Shown here: positions 7,613-16,200 of the stretch, in pieces
How the letters are laid out: every line of letters starts with the position of its first letter
How positions within the stretch are numbered: position 1 is the stretch's first letter
Assembly: GCA_023230665.1 (NCBI GenBank)
Contig: JALNWY010000039.1
Coordinates: 1-20,963 of the forward strand
From: Deltaproteobacteria bacterium
Lineage (GTDB): Bacteria; Desulfobacterota; Desulfomonilia; UBA1062
Direction: 5' to 3'
Length of the DNA: 20,963 nt
Position numbers and translations under genes: made by a program
The notes under the pieces: generated by a model
Told to the model about the DNA's origin: nothing
Databases searched by the model: none
Seen by the model: the letters and a program-made list of their open reading frames with translations, nothing else

Positions 7613-7860
7613 CCACCGGGGCGCTCTATGAGCTGCCTGGCGCCGTACGTCTTTCTGAGTGTTTCCTCCGTGCCGGAGGAACAGGGCCGGCAGAGCGCCC
7701 AGGCGGCCCTGAAGATTCTTGCGGGCACGCCGCCTTCCTCGATCAAGATGACCACAAACAAGGAGATCAAGCCCATCGTGAACCAGACCGTGGAAAAGAC
7801 GTCGGGCAGATGTGTGCCGGCGGAGGCGACGCTCCGGCAGAAGGCCGGAGACTGTCAGTA
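7613..7860 (+). pseudogene. Decayed C-terminal fragment of an ABC transporter substrate-binding protein (ABC_sub_bind/TrpX type)
   Basis: The plus-strand frame beginning near 7628 reads LAPYVFLSVSSVPEEQG, then AALKILAGTPPSSIKMTTNK, then IVNQTVEKTSGRCVPAEATL. This matches from memory the C-terminal third of the uncharacterised ABC substrate-binding family (COG2984): an EEQG motif, ALxIL.GTPPxxI, a TNK, and a final VNxxxAxxxGxxxP segment. There is no start, signal peptide or N-terminal two thirds. The frame upstream is closed by a stop at 7586-7588, and the natural stop is missing because the frame runs into the 3' end of the methyltransferase gene on the other strand. It is therefore a relic, not a working gene. 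Its border at about 7857 coincides with the methyltransferase stop (7855). Confidence 0.65.
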
Positions 7861-9006
7861 CAGCTTGTACTCGACGAGCCTGCCGTCCAGCGGACCGTTT
7901 TTCAGGGGCCGCTTCCATGTGGTGCGCAGGCCCACCGACTTGATGAGGCCGCGGTCGCCGAAATAGACATAGGCCTTGGAGCCGGTGCACTTTTTTTTGA
8001 GAAAGTCTCCGAACTCCTTCATGAACGCGGCCATATCCTGCGCCCTGTTCAGACGCAGGCCATAGGGCGGGTTGGTGACGATGGTCGTGTTTCGAAGCCC
8101 GGAGATGTCCTGAAAACGCTTTTTGTGCAGCACGATCCCTTTCCCGCCGGGAAGCCTGCCTGAGTTGACCCTGGCCGCGGCCACGGACTCGCCGGAAGAG
8201 TCGCCGCCCGATATCAGGCCCTGGGGGAGGCCCCTGATCTCGCGGTCGGCTTGCTTTCTGATCCTGGTCCACAGGCCGGGGTCGAAATCAGGGAGGTACT
8301 CGAAGCCGAAGGCTGTGCGCAGGTATCCGGCCGGCACCCTGCAGTAGTGCATCATGGCCTCGCACAGGAGCGTTCCGGAGCCGCACATGGGGTCGTACAG
8401 GGGCGTCTCGCCCTGCCAGCCGCTGAGTTGGATGATGGATGCCGCAAGGGTCTCCTGCATGGGAGCGTCCATGGCGTGCTTGCGGTAGCCCCTGCGGTGC
8501 AGCGAGCCCCCTGAGGTGTCAAGATAAATGGTGGCCTTGTTGTTTGCGATGTGGAGGTTGAAGACCACGTCAGGCTTGATTCTTTCCACATCGGGCCTGC
8601 GGGTGCACCATTCGTTGAAGGTATCCACGATGGCGTCTTTCAGCACCAGAGCCGCATACTGGGAGTGGGTGATCCGGCTGTGCGAGACATTGGAGTTCAC
8701 CATGAATGTTTTGTCCAGGCCGAAGATCTCAGGCCACGGGACGCAGCGCGCCATCTTGTAGAGATATTTGGTGTCGTGGCAGTCAAAGCTGATGAGCGGG
8801 GCAAGCACCCGCGTGATGATCCTCGACAGATAATTGACGCGATACAGTGCCGCCTTGTCGGCGTTGAAGTAGAGCCCCCGGAAGGTGGTCTTTACCTCGC
8901 TAGCCCCCAGAGAGGCTATTTCCTTTGCGCCGAGGTCTTCGATCCCGTCCGCGACCTGGGCAAAGAACCGGTATCCCTTGAGATAGTCATACATCCTGGT
9001 ATTCAT
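7855..9006 (-). CDS. THUMP-domain RNA N2-guanine methyltransferase, RlmL N-terminal type
   Basis: A 383-residue SAM-dependent methyltransferase related to the N-terminal half of E. coli RlmL, which makes m2G in 23S rRNA, and to YpsC-type proteins. Residues about 1-60 form the N-terminal ferredoxin-like part, and a THUMP RNA-binding domain spans roughly 60-165 (ending NLHIANNKATIYLDTSG). Then comes LHRRGYRKHAMDAPMQETLA. The Rossmann methyltransferase domain has the SAM motif DPMCGSGTLLCEA (205-217) and the catalytic TNPPYGLRL (311-319) of N2-guanine and N6-adenine enzymes. GAGGG precedes the ATG at 9006; an ATG four codons later is possible. It is a stand-alone half, without the fused RlmK module of enterobacteria. 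The target base is inferred from the family only. Confidence 0.9.
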   Translation of the reverse strand: MNTRMYDYLKGYRFFAQVADGIEDLGAKEIASLGASEVKTTFRGLYFNADKAALYRVNYLSRIITRVLAPLISFDCHDTKYLYKMARCVPWPEIFGLDKTFMVNSNVSHSRITHSQYAALVLKDAIVDTFNEWCTRRPDVERIKPDVVFNLHIANNKATIYLDTSGGSLHRRGYRKHAMDAPMQETLAASIIQLSGWQGETPLYDPMCGSGTLLCEAMMHYCRVPAGYLRTAFGFEYLPDFDPGLWTRIRKQADREIRGLPQGLISGGDSSGESVAAARVNSGRLPGGKGIVLHKKRFQDISGLRNTTIVTNPPYGLRLNRAQDMAAFMKEFGDFLKKKCTGSKAYVYFGDRGLIKSVGLRTTWKRPLKNGPLDGRLVEYKLY

Positions 9007-9087
9007 GGTAATCCCTCATTCCCGAATTTACAAGGCATACAGCACGGGCATGGGAGAAGTAAAGGGCCTTGGTGCGGGCACCTTGCC

Positions 9088-9115
9088 TTTGAAGATTCAT
9101 CCAATATTTTATACT
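9088..9115 (+). promoter_or_regulatory. Candidate promoter of the Lon-like protease gene
   Basis: TTTGAA at 9088-9093 and TATACT at 9110-9115 are 16 bases apart, a reasonable sigma-70-type pair. The leader would be about 130 bases. Just upstream, GGTGC-GG-GCACC at 9071-9082, flanked by AAAGG and CCTTT, forms an imperfect inverted repeat that could be an operator or a leader hairpin for the divergent methyltransferase gene. No clear heat-shock sigma-32 element was seen. Confidence 0.4.
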
Positions 9116-9254
9116 TATACCAACCCGTTTTTTTGAGTCGATTTTTTCATGCCCGGGTGATTGCGTCAGGAGCGGCCGGACTTTTGCCTTCTCCTGAAAG
9201 AAAAGCGGCTGCCTGGCGGCAGTAAAAAGAGACAGGATGAAGGGGGATGACGAG

Positions 9255-11675
9255 ATGGTTGAAGCATTATCGCCGGAAAGGCTCAAGACAAGCTGCGATC
9301 CGGACATATTCGGATGCGCGGACAGTGCGGGTATTACACCCCTCCAGTCGATCATCGGCCAGACAAAGGCACTCAAGGCATTGCAGTTCGGACTGGATAT
9401 CTCGAACAAGGGGTTCAATATCTACGTGTCCGGTGCACCGGGCACGGGCAAGAAAACCGCAGTGAAACGGTATCTGCAGGAGATTGCGAGGAACAAGCCC
9501 ACTCCTCCTGACTGGTGCTATGTCAACAACTTTCAGGAGAGCTACCGTCCCAGGGCCATCTCTTTGCCTGCGGGACGGGGCAGGGCGTTCAAAAAACAGG
9601 TCGACCGCTTCGTAGACGCTGCGCGGGAAGATATCAAGAAGGCCTTCGAGAGCGAGGAATACATAACCAGGAGAGGTGATACCATCAAGGAGATCCAGCA
9701 GCGTAAGGAAAACCTGATCACCAAGATCAACGAGCAGGCACAGAAGCAGGGATTCGTCATCCAGCCCACGCCCATGGGACTGGTGACCATCCCCATGAAG
9801 GATAACCGACCGCTCACCGAAGAGGAGTTCCGGTCTCTGGAAAAAAAGGAGCAGAACTCCATCAGGCGCAAGCAGAATACCATCAATGAAAAGATGAAGG
9901 AAACCGGCCGCCAGATGATCACCATGGAGAGGCAGACCCAGGACATGGTGGAGGCCCTCGACCGCGAGATCGCGTCCTACACCCTGGACAATCTCCTGGA
10001 GGACCTCAAGAGAGACTTCAACGATATACCCGAGGTGCTGCGCTATCTCGACGACATGCGCGCCGACATCCTGGACAACCTGTCCCTGTTCCGCTCGGAT
10101 GAAGAAAAGCAGGCCATGCCGCCGGGAATGCCCTCGGGGCTTCCTCTGCTCCCCAGAGACGACATCAGGTTCCGGAAATACCGGGTGAACGTGGTGGTGG
10201 ACAACACGGACCTGAAAGGCGTGCCCATTATCATGGAGCTCAACCCGTCATACTACAATCTCTTTGGCAGGATCGAGAAAGAGGCCATGCTGGGCGCGCT
10301 GTTCACGGACTTCACCATGATCAGGGCCGGCTCGATCCACCGGGCGAACGGCGGATATCTGATCCTGCCGGTCGAGGACGTGCTCAGAAATTATTTTTCC
10401 TGGGAGAGTCTGAAGCGCTCCATCCGCAACCACGAGATCACCATTGAAGAGCTGGCCGAGCGGCTGGGATACATGACCACCAGGTGGCTCATGCCCGAGC
10501 CCATCCCCTGGCGGGTCAAGGTCGTGCTCATCGGTGAGCCGTGGCTCTATTACCGGCTTTTCGAGCTCGACCCCGACTTCCGGGATCTGTTCAAGGTCAA
10601 GGCGGACTTCGATACTGTGATGGAAAGAAACGACGAAAACATGAGGCATTACGGATCGTTCATCTGCAGCATCTGTAACGAGGAGCAATTGAAACATCTC
10701 GACAAATACGCCATTGCCAAGGTGGTGGAGCACAGCAGCCGTCTTGCATCCGATCAGCAGAAGCTCTCCACGCGCTTCGGCGACATCTCGGATATCGTGC
10801 GCGAGGCAAGCTTCTATGCTGCCTCGGAAGGTACCCCCCTGGCAGGGGTGCCGCACGTGAAAGAGGCCATCGAGCAGCGATTCACCCGTTCGAGCCTCCT
10901 GCTTGAGAAACTCCGGGAGATGATCAGCCTGGGCGTGATCAAGATTGACATTGAGGGTGAAAGGACAGGTCAGGTCAACGGCCTCTCTGTCATCGACCTG
11001 GGCGACATCATGTTCGGCAGGCCGAACAAGATCACGGCGAGCATCGGGCTCGGGAGGGAGGGCCTCATCGATATCGAGCGCGAGGCCAAGCTCGGCGGCC
11101 CGATCCATACCAAGGCCGTGCTCATCCTGTCGGGATATCTGGCCCATCGCTATGCCCGGGACAAACCCTTAAGCCTCTCAGCGCGGCTCGTGTTCGAGCA
11201 GAGCTATTCGGGCATCGAGGGCGACTCGGCGTCGTGCGCAGAGCTCTATGCGCTTCTCTCCGGTCTGTCAGGGGTGCCCATCAAGCAAGGCATCGCAGTC
11301 ACCGGCTCGGTCAACCAGAAGGGCGAGGTCCAAGCCATCGGCGGGGTCAATGAAAAGATCGAGGGATTCTACGGGGTGTGCAAGGAAAAGGGCTTCAATG
11401 GCGAGCAGGGAGTCATGATTCCGGCGAGCAATGTGAGAAATCTCGTGCTCAAGGACGAGGTGGTTGACGCGGTGAAGAGAGGCGACTTCAGGATATGGAG
11501 CGTCGGAACGATCGACGAAGGCATCGAGATCCTCACCGGCAGAAAGGCGGGCGAGCGGCAGGCCGGCGGCGCCTTTGAGAAGGGGACGATCAACCAGCTC
11601 GTGGATGCGCAGCTCAAGGAACTGTCCGAGAAATGGATGAGCTTTGCAAACGGCGATTCGGGCAAAGAGCAGTGA
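9255..11675 (+). CDS. Lon-like ATP-dependent serine protease (LonB/AsrA-type)
   Basis: A cytoplasmic AAA+ protease of 806 residues, of the COG1067 Lon-related group that includes Pseudomonas AsrA. An N-terminal segment (LSPERLKTSCDPDIF) leads into an ATPase with Walker A GAPGTGKKT at 60-68. A long helical, coiled-coil-prone insertion follows (about 120-280, many Lys/Glu/Gln). Then come SIHRANGGYLILPVED (about 360-375) and the C-terminal Lon protease domain. The catalytic dyad is visible: Ser658 in GDSAS and Lys701 in GGVNEKIEG, 43 residues apart as in Lon. The start at 9255 is preferred because AAGGGGG lies eight bases ahead and family members begin close to this point; ATG 9237 is also in frame. 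The position expected for the Walker B acidic pair reads LILPVED, which is unusual for an active ATPase. Substrates are unknown; quality control under stress is the family role. Confidence 0.9.
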   Translation: MVEALSPERLKTSCDPDIFGCADSAGITPLQSIIGQTKALKALQFGLDISNKGFNIYVSGAPGTGKKTAVKRYLQEIARNKPTPPDWCYVNNFQESYRPRAISLPAGRGRAFKKQVDRFVDAAREDIKKAFESEEYITRRGDTIKEIQQRKENLITKINEQAQKQGFVIQPTPMGLVTIPMKDNRPLTEEEFRSLEKKEQNSIRRKQNTINEKMKETGRQMITMERQTQDMVEALDREIASYTLDNLLEDLKRDFNDIPEVLRYLDDMRADILDNLSLFRSDEEKQAMPPGMPSGLPLLPRDDIRFRKYRVNVVVDNTDLKGVPIIMELNPSYYNLFGRIEKEAMLGALFTDFTMIRAGSIHRANGGYLILPVEDVLRNYFSWESLKRSIRNHEITIEELAERLGYMTTRWLMPEPIPWRVKVVLIGEPWLYYRLFELDPDFRDLFKVKADFDTVMERNDENMRHYGSFICSICNEEQLKHLDKYAIAKVVEHSSRLASDQQKLSTRFGDISDIVREASFYAASEGTPLAGVPHVKEAIEQRFTRSSLLLEKLREMISLGVIKIDIEGERTGQVNGLSVIDLGDIMFGRPNKITASIGLGREGLIDIEREAKLGGPIHTKAVLILSGYLAHRYARDKPLSLSARLVFEQSYSGIEGDSASCAELYALLSGLSGVPIKQGIAVTGSVNQKGEVQAIGGVNEKIEGFYGVCKEKGFNGEQGVMIPASNVRNLVLKDEVVDAVKRGDFRIWSVGTIDEGIEILTGRKAGERQAGGAFEKGTINQLVDAQLKELSEKWMSFANGDSGKEQ

Positions 11676-11803
11676 CCGCGCGCCCGGGCTCTCTTCGCGG
11701 CAGCGCGGCAGGCCCGGGCGGCACGAAAGGCGTGTGCAGCGCCAAAGACTCTGTGAAGCAAGGCGAGACGAGAGAGGAATGATACTGCCGAATCCGAAAA
11801 CAC

Positions 11804-11831
11804 AGGGCCATATCTCCGGAGAACAGGCCCT
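11804..11831 (-). terminator. Probable terminator hairpin downstream of the M20 amidohydrolase gene
   Basis: AGGGCC (11804-11809) and GGCCCT (11826-11831) enclose the perfect palindrome TCTCCGGAGA (11813-11822). On the minus strand the hairpin begins right after the amidohydrolase stop and is followed by GTGTTTTC, a weak U-tract. The convergent Lon-like gene has its own GC-rich inverted repeat, GCCCGGGC at 11682-11689 and 11712-11719, without a T-run. Confidence 0.45.
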
Positions 11832-13019
11832 TCACTCCATGCCGGGCAGACTCGCTGCCAGCCCGGCGAACAAGGCCGCGCCCACAGGCAGGGCAGACTC
11901 GTCGAAATCGAACTCCGAGCTGTGCAGGGGCCTGGTGAGCCCCTTTTCCGGATTGCCCGCGCCCAGGAAGAAAAAGCATCCAGGCACCTCCCTGAGATAA
12001 AACGCCATGTCCTCGCTCGCCATGAGAGGCGGCAGCTCCAGAAGCCCGTCAACTCCCGGCACGTCGCCGGCCACCCGGCAAAGGAGGTCGGTCATCTCGC
12101 CATCGTTCACTACTGGAGGGTATCCCTCCCGGTAGTCCAAGTCAAATCCCGCTCCGAACTCGCCGGTGACCCTGCCCACGATCCTGTGCATTGCGCCCTT
12201 GGCGAATGCCTTCGCCTTCGGGTTCAGTGTCCGCACGGTTCCGCTGAGCTCGACCTCCTCGGCGATGACATTGGCTGCCTCTCCACCTCTGATGGCGCCG
12301 ATGTTGATCAACGACTGCGTGTCCGACTCGTTGTTTACCGTGTTGAGCGCATGGAGATCGTCCACGATGCGGGCGCTTGCCCTGATAGCGTCAACGCCGT
12401 CCTCGGGCATGGATGAATGCCCGCTTCTGCCCGTAACCTTGAGGACAAACGAATCCATGGCAGCCATGACCGTGCCCTTGCCCCAGCCCAGTGTCCCGCA
12501 GGGGAGGGCAGTGACGAGATGGAGGCCGAAGGCGGCATCAACGCGCGGGTCTTCTAAGGCCCTGTCCTCGATCATCTTCCGTGCTCCGCCAGCCCCTTCT
12601 TCAGCGGGCTGGAACACGAATTTTACCTGCCCGCGCAGGCGTCCTTTCATGCCGGCGAGAACGCAAGCCGCGCCCAGGAGGATGGCCATATGACCATCGT
12701 GTCCGCACGCGTGCATGACCCCGGGATTGGCCGAACGATAGGGTGACGATGACTTTTCCTGGATGGGCAGGGCATCCATGTCTGCCCTGAGCATCAGGGT
12801 CCTTCCCGGGGCCGCTCCCCGGAGCACACCCACTACGCCTGTCTTCCCCACGCCCTCGCGAACCTCCATGCCCAGGTCTCGGAGATAGCCCGCGATGATG
12901 CGCGAGGTGCGGTTCTCGCAAAAGCCTGTCTCGGGATGGCGGTGAAAGTCCCGTCTGAGCCTGACCATCTCATCCCTGATCCGGGATACCCTTTGTTCTA
13001 TCTCGGCCATGACATTCAT
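11832..13019 (-). CDS. M20-family amidohydrolase (hippurate / N-acyl-amino-acid hydrolase type)
   Basis: A 395-residue zinc-dependent hydrolase of the HipO/AbgB/IAA-amino-acid hydrolase group, which cleaves N-acyl or amide bonds of amino acids; the substrate is not predictable here. Visible signatures: LRRDFHRHPETGF near the N-terminus, ADMDALP (79-85), HACGHDGHMA with Cys105 and His107, FQPAEEG with Glu140/141, FGLHL, a dimerisation-domain segment GRSGHSSMPEDGVDA, and a C-terminal LHSSEFDFDE with a metal-ligand His. The open frame extends upstream to 13235, but family members start near LRRDFHRHPE, so the ATG at 13019 (or 13010) is chosen. Ribosome-site support is weak, only GAG within ATGAGATC. 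A TATAAT on the minus strand at 13031-13026 would put transcription start at or next to the ATG, so a leaderless message is possible. No -35 is evident. Confidence 0.88.
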   Translation of the reverse strand: MNVMAEIEQRVSRIRDEMVRLRRDFHRHPETGFCENRTSRIIAGYLRDLGMEVREGVGKTGVVGVLRGAAPGRTLMLRADMDALPIQEKSSSPYRSANPGVMHACGHDGHMAILLGAACVLAGMKGRLRGQVKFVFQPAEEGAGGARKMIEDRALEDPRVDAAFGLHLVTALPCGTLGWGKGTVMAAMDSFVLKVTGRSGHSSMPEDGVDAIRASARIVDDLHALNTVNNESDTQSLINIGAIRGGEAANVIAEEVELSGTVRTLNPKAKAFAKGAMHRIVGRVTGEFGAGFDLDYREGYPPVVNDGEMTDLLCRVAGDVPGVDGLLELPPLMASEDMAFYLREVPGCFFFLGAGNPEKGLTRPLHSSEFDFDESALPVGAALFAGLAASLPGME

Positions 13020-13128
13020 GATCTCATTATAACAGGATTTTCTCTTCCCCGGGAGCAGTGTTTTTTCCAGAGGTACTTTGCTGGCGTGAACCTTGACCGA
13101 GACATCTCTGGCGTCCCGATAACCCTGC

Positions 13129-13156
13129 TTGATAATTTTCAGGTGCATGGTATATT
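13129..13156 (+). promoter_or_regulatory. Promoter of the activase operon (extended -10)
   Basis: TTGATA at 13129-13134 and TATATT at 13151-13156 are separated by 16 bases, each one mismatch from the sigma-70 consensus. TG at 13148-13149 adds an extended -10 (TGGTATATT). Transcription would start around 13163 and give a leader of about 105 bases before the ATG at 13270. Confidence 0.6.
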
Positions 13157-13191
13157 GATTGTAAAAGAAATGTAAAAATATCTGGGCTTGA

Positions 13192-13234
13192 TGCCGGACC
13201 ATGGGACACCAAGGACGAGGTCCCTTATCCGGCA
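13192..13234 (+). promoter_or_regulatory. Structured leader hairpin ahead of the activase gene
   Basis: TGCCGGA at 13192-13198 pairs perfectly with TCCGGCA at 13228-13234. Inside, GGGAC (13203-13207) pairs with GTCCC (13220-13224), giving a two-tier stem with a 12-base apical loop. It sits between the promoter at 13129-13156 and the ribosome site AGGAGG at 13259-13264. No run of T follows directly (CAGCCTTTTGG comes next), so a simple terminator is unlikely. A protein-binding or regulatory RNA element is possible. I could not match it to a known riboswitch class. Confidence 0.5.
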
Positions 13235-13269
13235 CAGCCTTTTGGAAACCGGGAAGTCAGGAGGAAACC

Positions 13270-16200
13270 ATGAAGAATATTGTCATCGGCATTGATGCGG
13301 GTTCTGTGTCCGTGGGTCTGGCAGTGCTCGGACCCGAGGGCGAGATTGCAGGCATTGATTATCGCATCCACCGGGGGAAGATACGGGAAACCCTTGCAGA
13401 AATGCTCGGCTCGATCTCTCCGCAGGGAGAGTTCTTTGTAGCGACAACCTCATCGACCCCGCCTTCGGTCCGATCCAGCGAACGGGTGGACAACCAGGTG
13501 GCCGTGATCGCTGCGGCCAGACGTCTTCATCCCGGAGTTCGCTCCATCCTCCAGGTGGGTGCGGAGAAGTTCTCTCTCATCCTCTTTGACAGCAAGGGCA
13601 ATTATGTCTTAAGCAGAACAAACACCTCGTGCGCGGCCGGGACCGGGAGTTTCCTCGATCAGCAGGCCGTGAGGCTGAGCCTTGAGGGCACCCCGGAGCT
13701 GAGCTGCCTGGCGCTGGAAAACCGCGGGCCAATCCCGAAGATCGCATCACGGTGCGCCGTGTTCGCCAAGACCGATATCATCCATGCGCAACAGGAGGGA
13801 TATTCGTTGCCCGAGATCTGTGACGGCCTGTGCCGAGGGCTTGCCAGGAACATTGCAGACACTCTGTTCGCAGGCATGGATATCCAGGGGCCAATGGTTT
13901 TCTGCGGAGGGGTGTCGAAAAACAGAGCCGTGGAGAGATATATCGGCGAAATGGTGGGAAGAGAACTCCTGGCGGACGGATATTCGCATGTCTACGGGGC
14001 CCTGGGCGCGGCTATCCGGTTGCGGGAAAGGACAGGAGAGCCGGCTGCATCGTTCCGCCGGACCAGAGACATCATTCTTCCCAGAGAAGAGTCGAGGACA
14101 TACGCCTTTGAGGGCCTTGAACTCACCGGTTCGTCATACCCTGACTTCTCGGTGCTTGAGCGTTACGATTACCGGGTGCTTACGAGGACGGTTCCGGGCA
14201 CTGTGGAGGTCGATGTATACGAAAACCTCTCAGGCGTAGTGTCAGCCGGTGTTTATCTTGGGATCGATATTGGCTCCACCAGCACCAAGGCGGTGCTCAT
14301 GGACGGTTCGAGGACCGTGCTGGTTGGCCTGTACACCAAGACCGCAGGCAGGCCGGTGGATGCGGTGTGTGCGGTGTTCGAGGCCATCTGCGATCTCACG
14401 GCCCGTTACGGGTTCTCGCCTGTCATTCTCGGCAGCGGGACAACGGGCTCGGGCAGGAAGCTGATCGGCGGGATCATCCGTGCCGATATGGTGGTCGATG
14501 AGATATCCGCCCACGCAAAGGCCGGCTGCGAGGTGAATCCCGACGCCGACACCATCATCGAGATAGGCGGGCAGGACTCCAAGTTCACCACCCTCAAAAA
14601 CGCTCAGGTGAACTTTTCGGTCATGAACACGGTCTGCGCGGCGGGTACGGGCAGCTTCATCGAGGAGCAGGCACGGAAGATGGGCTGCCCCCTGAACGAG
14701 TATGCGGACCGTACCTTGGGTATGCGGGCCCCTCGTGCAAGCGACCGGTGTACGGTGTTCATGGAACGGGACATGAACTACTGCCTTTCGGAAGGGTATT
14801 CGCCCGACGAGGTTCTGGCCTCGGCCCTGCACTCGGTGTGCGAGAACTACCTGACCAAGGTCGCCGTGGAGGGGATGATCGGCCGGACCGTTTTGTTCCA
14901 GGGTGCTACTGCAAAGAACGCAGCCCTGGTGGCGGCATTCGAGCACCGGCTGGGCAGGCCCGTCATGGTCTCGAAGTTCTGCCACCTGACAGGCGCCATG
15001 GGCGTGGCCCTCATGCTGCTCGAAAAGGGGATCGGACAAAGCACCTTTGCCGGGCTTGACCTGTATCGGCGCCGAATCCCTGTCCGCACCGAGGAGTGCA
15101 CGATCTGCGCGAACAGCTGCAATATCACGATAGCGGATATCGACGGCAGGAGCGTGGCCTACGGGTTCCTGTGCGGCAGGGACTACCAGACCGGGAAGCG
15201 GGCGGATCCGGACCGCTCGGGGTTTGATCTGCTCAAACAGCGCAACAAGGCCCAGGCCTATCCTTTCAGGCGCGGCCCGGAGTCGGATGTCACCATCGGC
15301 ATCCCGGCCTCGCTCCATCTCTTCGACGAACTCAAGTTCTGGCAATGCTTCTTTGACCTGCTCTCCATCAGGACCGTCACGAGCCGGGGTTTTCGGGGCG
15401 CTCTCAAGGAGGGCAGGCATCTGGCAGGGGCCGAGTTCTGTGCACCCCTGACCGCCCTGCATGGCCATATCGCATATCTCATGGACAGATGCGACTATGT
15501 CTTCGCACCGTTCTATTTCGAGGAGCGCTCCCAGGGTACCCCGGCCAGAAGGCAGTACTGCTACTACACCCAGTATGGGCCCAGTCTTGCCGGAGCCGCG
15601 ATGGGCAAAAGAGAGCGCCGGGTCCTCTCTCCCCTGGTCCGCTATCTCTACAGCAGCCTCCGCACCAAGTTCGAACTCTTCGCCATGCTCAAGAAAATCA
15701 CGGGCCGCCGGATCTCCTACCGGGAGGTGTCGCTCGCCTACGACAGTGCCCTTGCCTTCCGCGAGCAGACCGGAAAGGCCTTGATCGAGCTGTGCGCACG
15801 CCAGAGGGCAAAGGCCCGGGGCGTTCAGGTGGTGCTGCTGGGCAGGCCTTACACCGTGCTCGATCCCTCCATGAACAAGGGCATCATCGACATCTTCGCC
15901 TCCCAGGGCGTGCCGGTCTATTTTCAGGACATGATCCCCGGGCAGGAGATCACCGATGTGTCGCTGAAAGAGCTGCTGGACGATCTGCCCTGGAAACACG
16001 CGGCCGACATCCTGCGCACGGCCGACGTCGTGGCCGGGATGGAGGGGGTGTACCCCGTGCTTGTCACCTCGTTTTGCTGCTCGCCCGACTCGTTCGCCGC
16101 AGAGTACTTCAAGAATCTCATGAACTCGCGCGGCAAGCCCTACCTCATCCTCCAGCTGGATGAGCACGATTCGAACGTGGGCTACGAGACCAGGATCGAG

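Noticed and set aside
7582..7776. 64-codon minus-strand frame (MGLISLFVVILIEEGG) that looks like a small membrane protein
   Set aside because: It is antisense to the substrate-binding-protein relic, whose plus-strand translation matches a known family, and it lacks a ribosome site.
10248..11147. 299-codon minus-strand open frame inside the Lon-like gene
   Set aside because: Opposite a conserved protease and ATPase region; no ribosome site and no family resemblance.
14242..16167. 641-codon minus-strand open frame inside the activase gene
   Set aside because: Antisense shadow with low-complexity His/Gly/Arg/Asp-rich translation and no recognisable domain.
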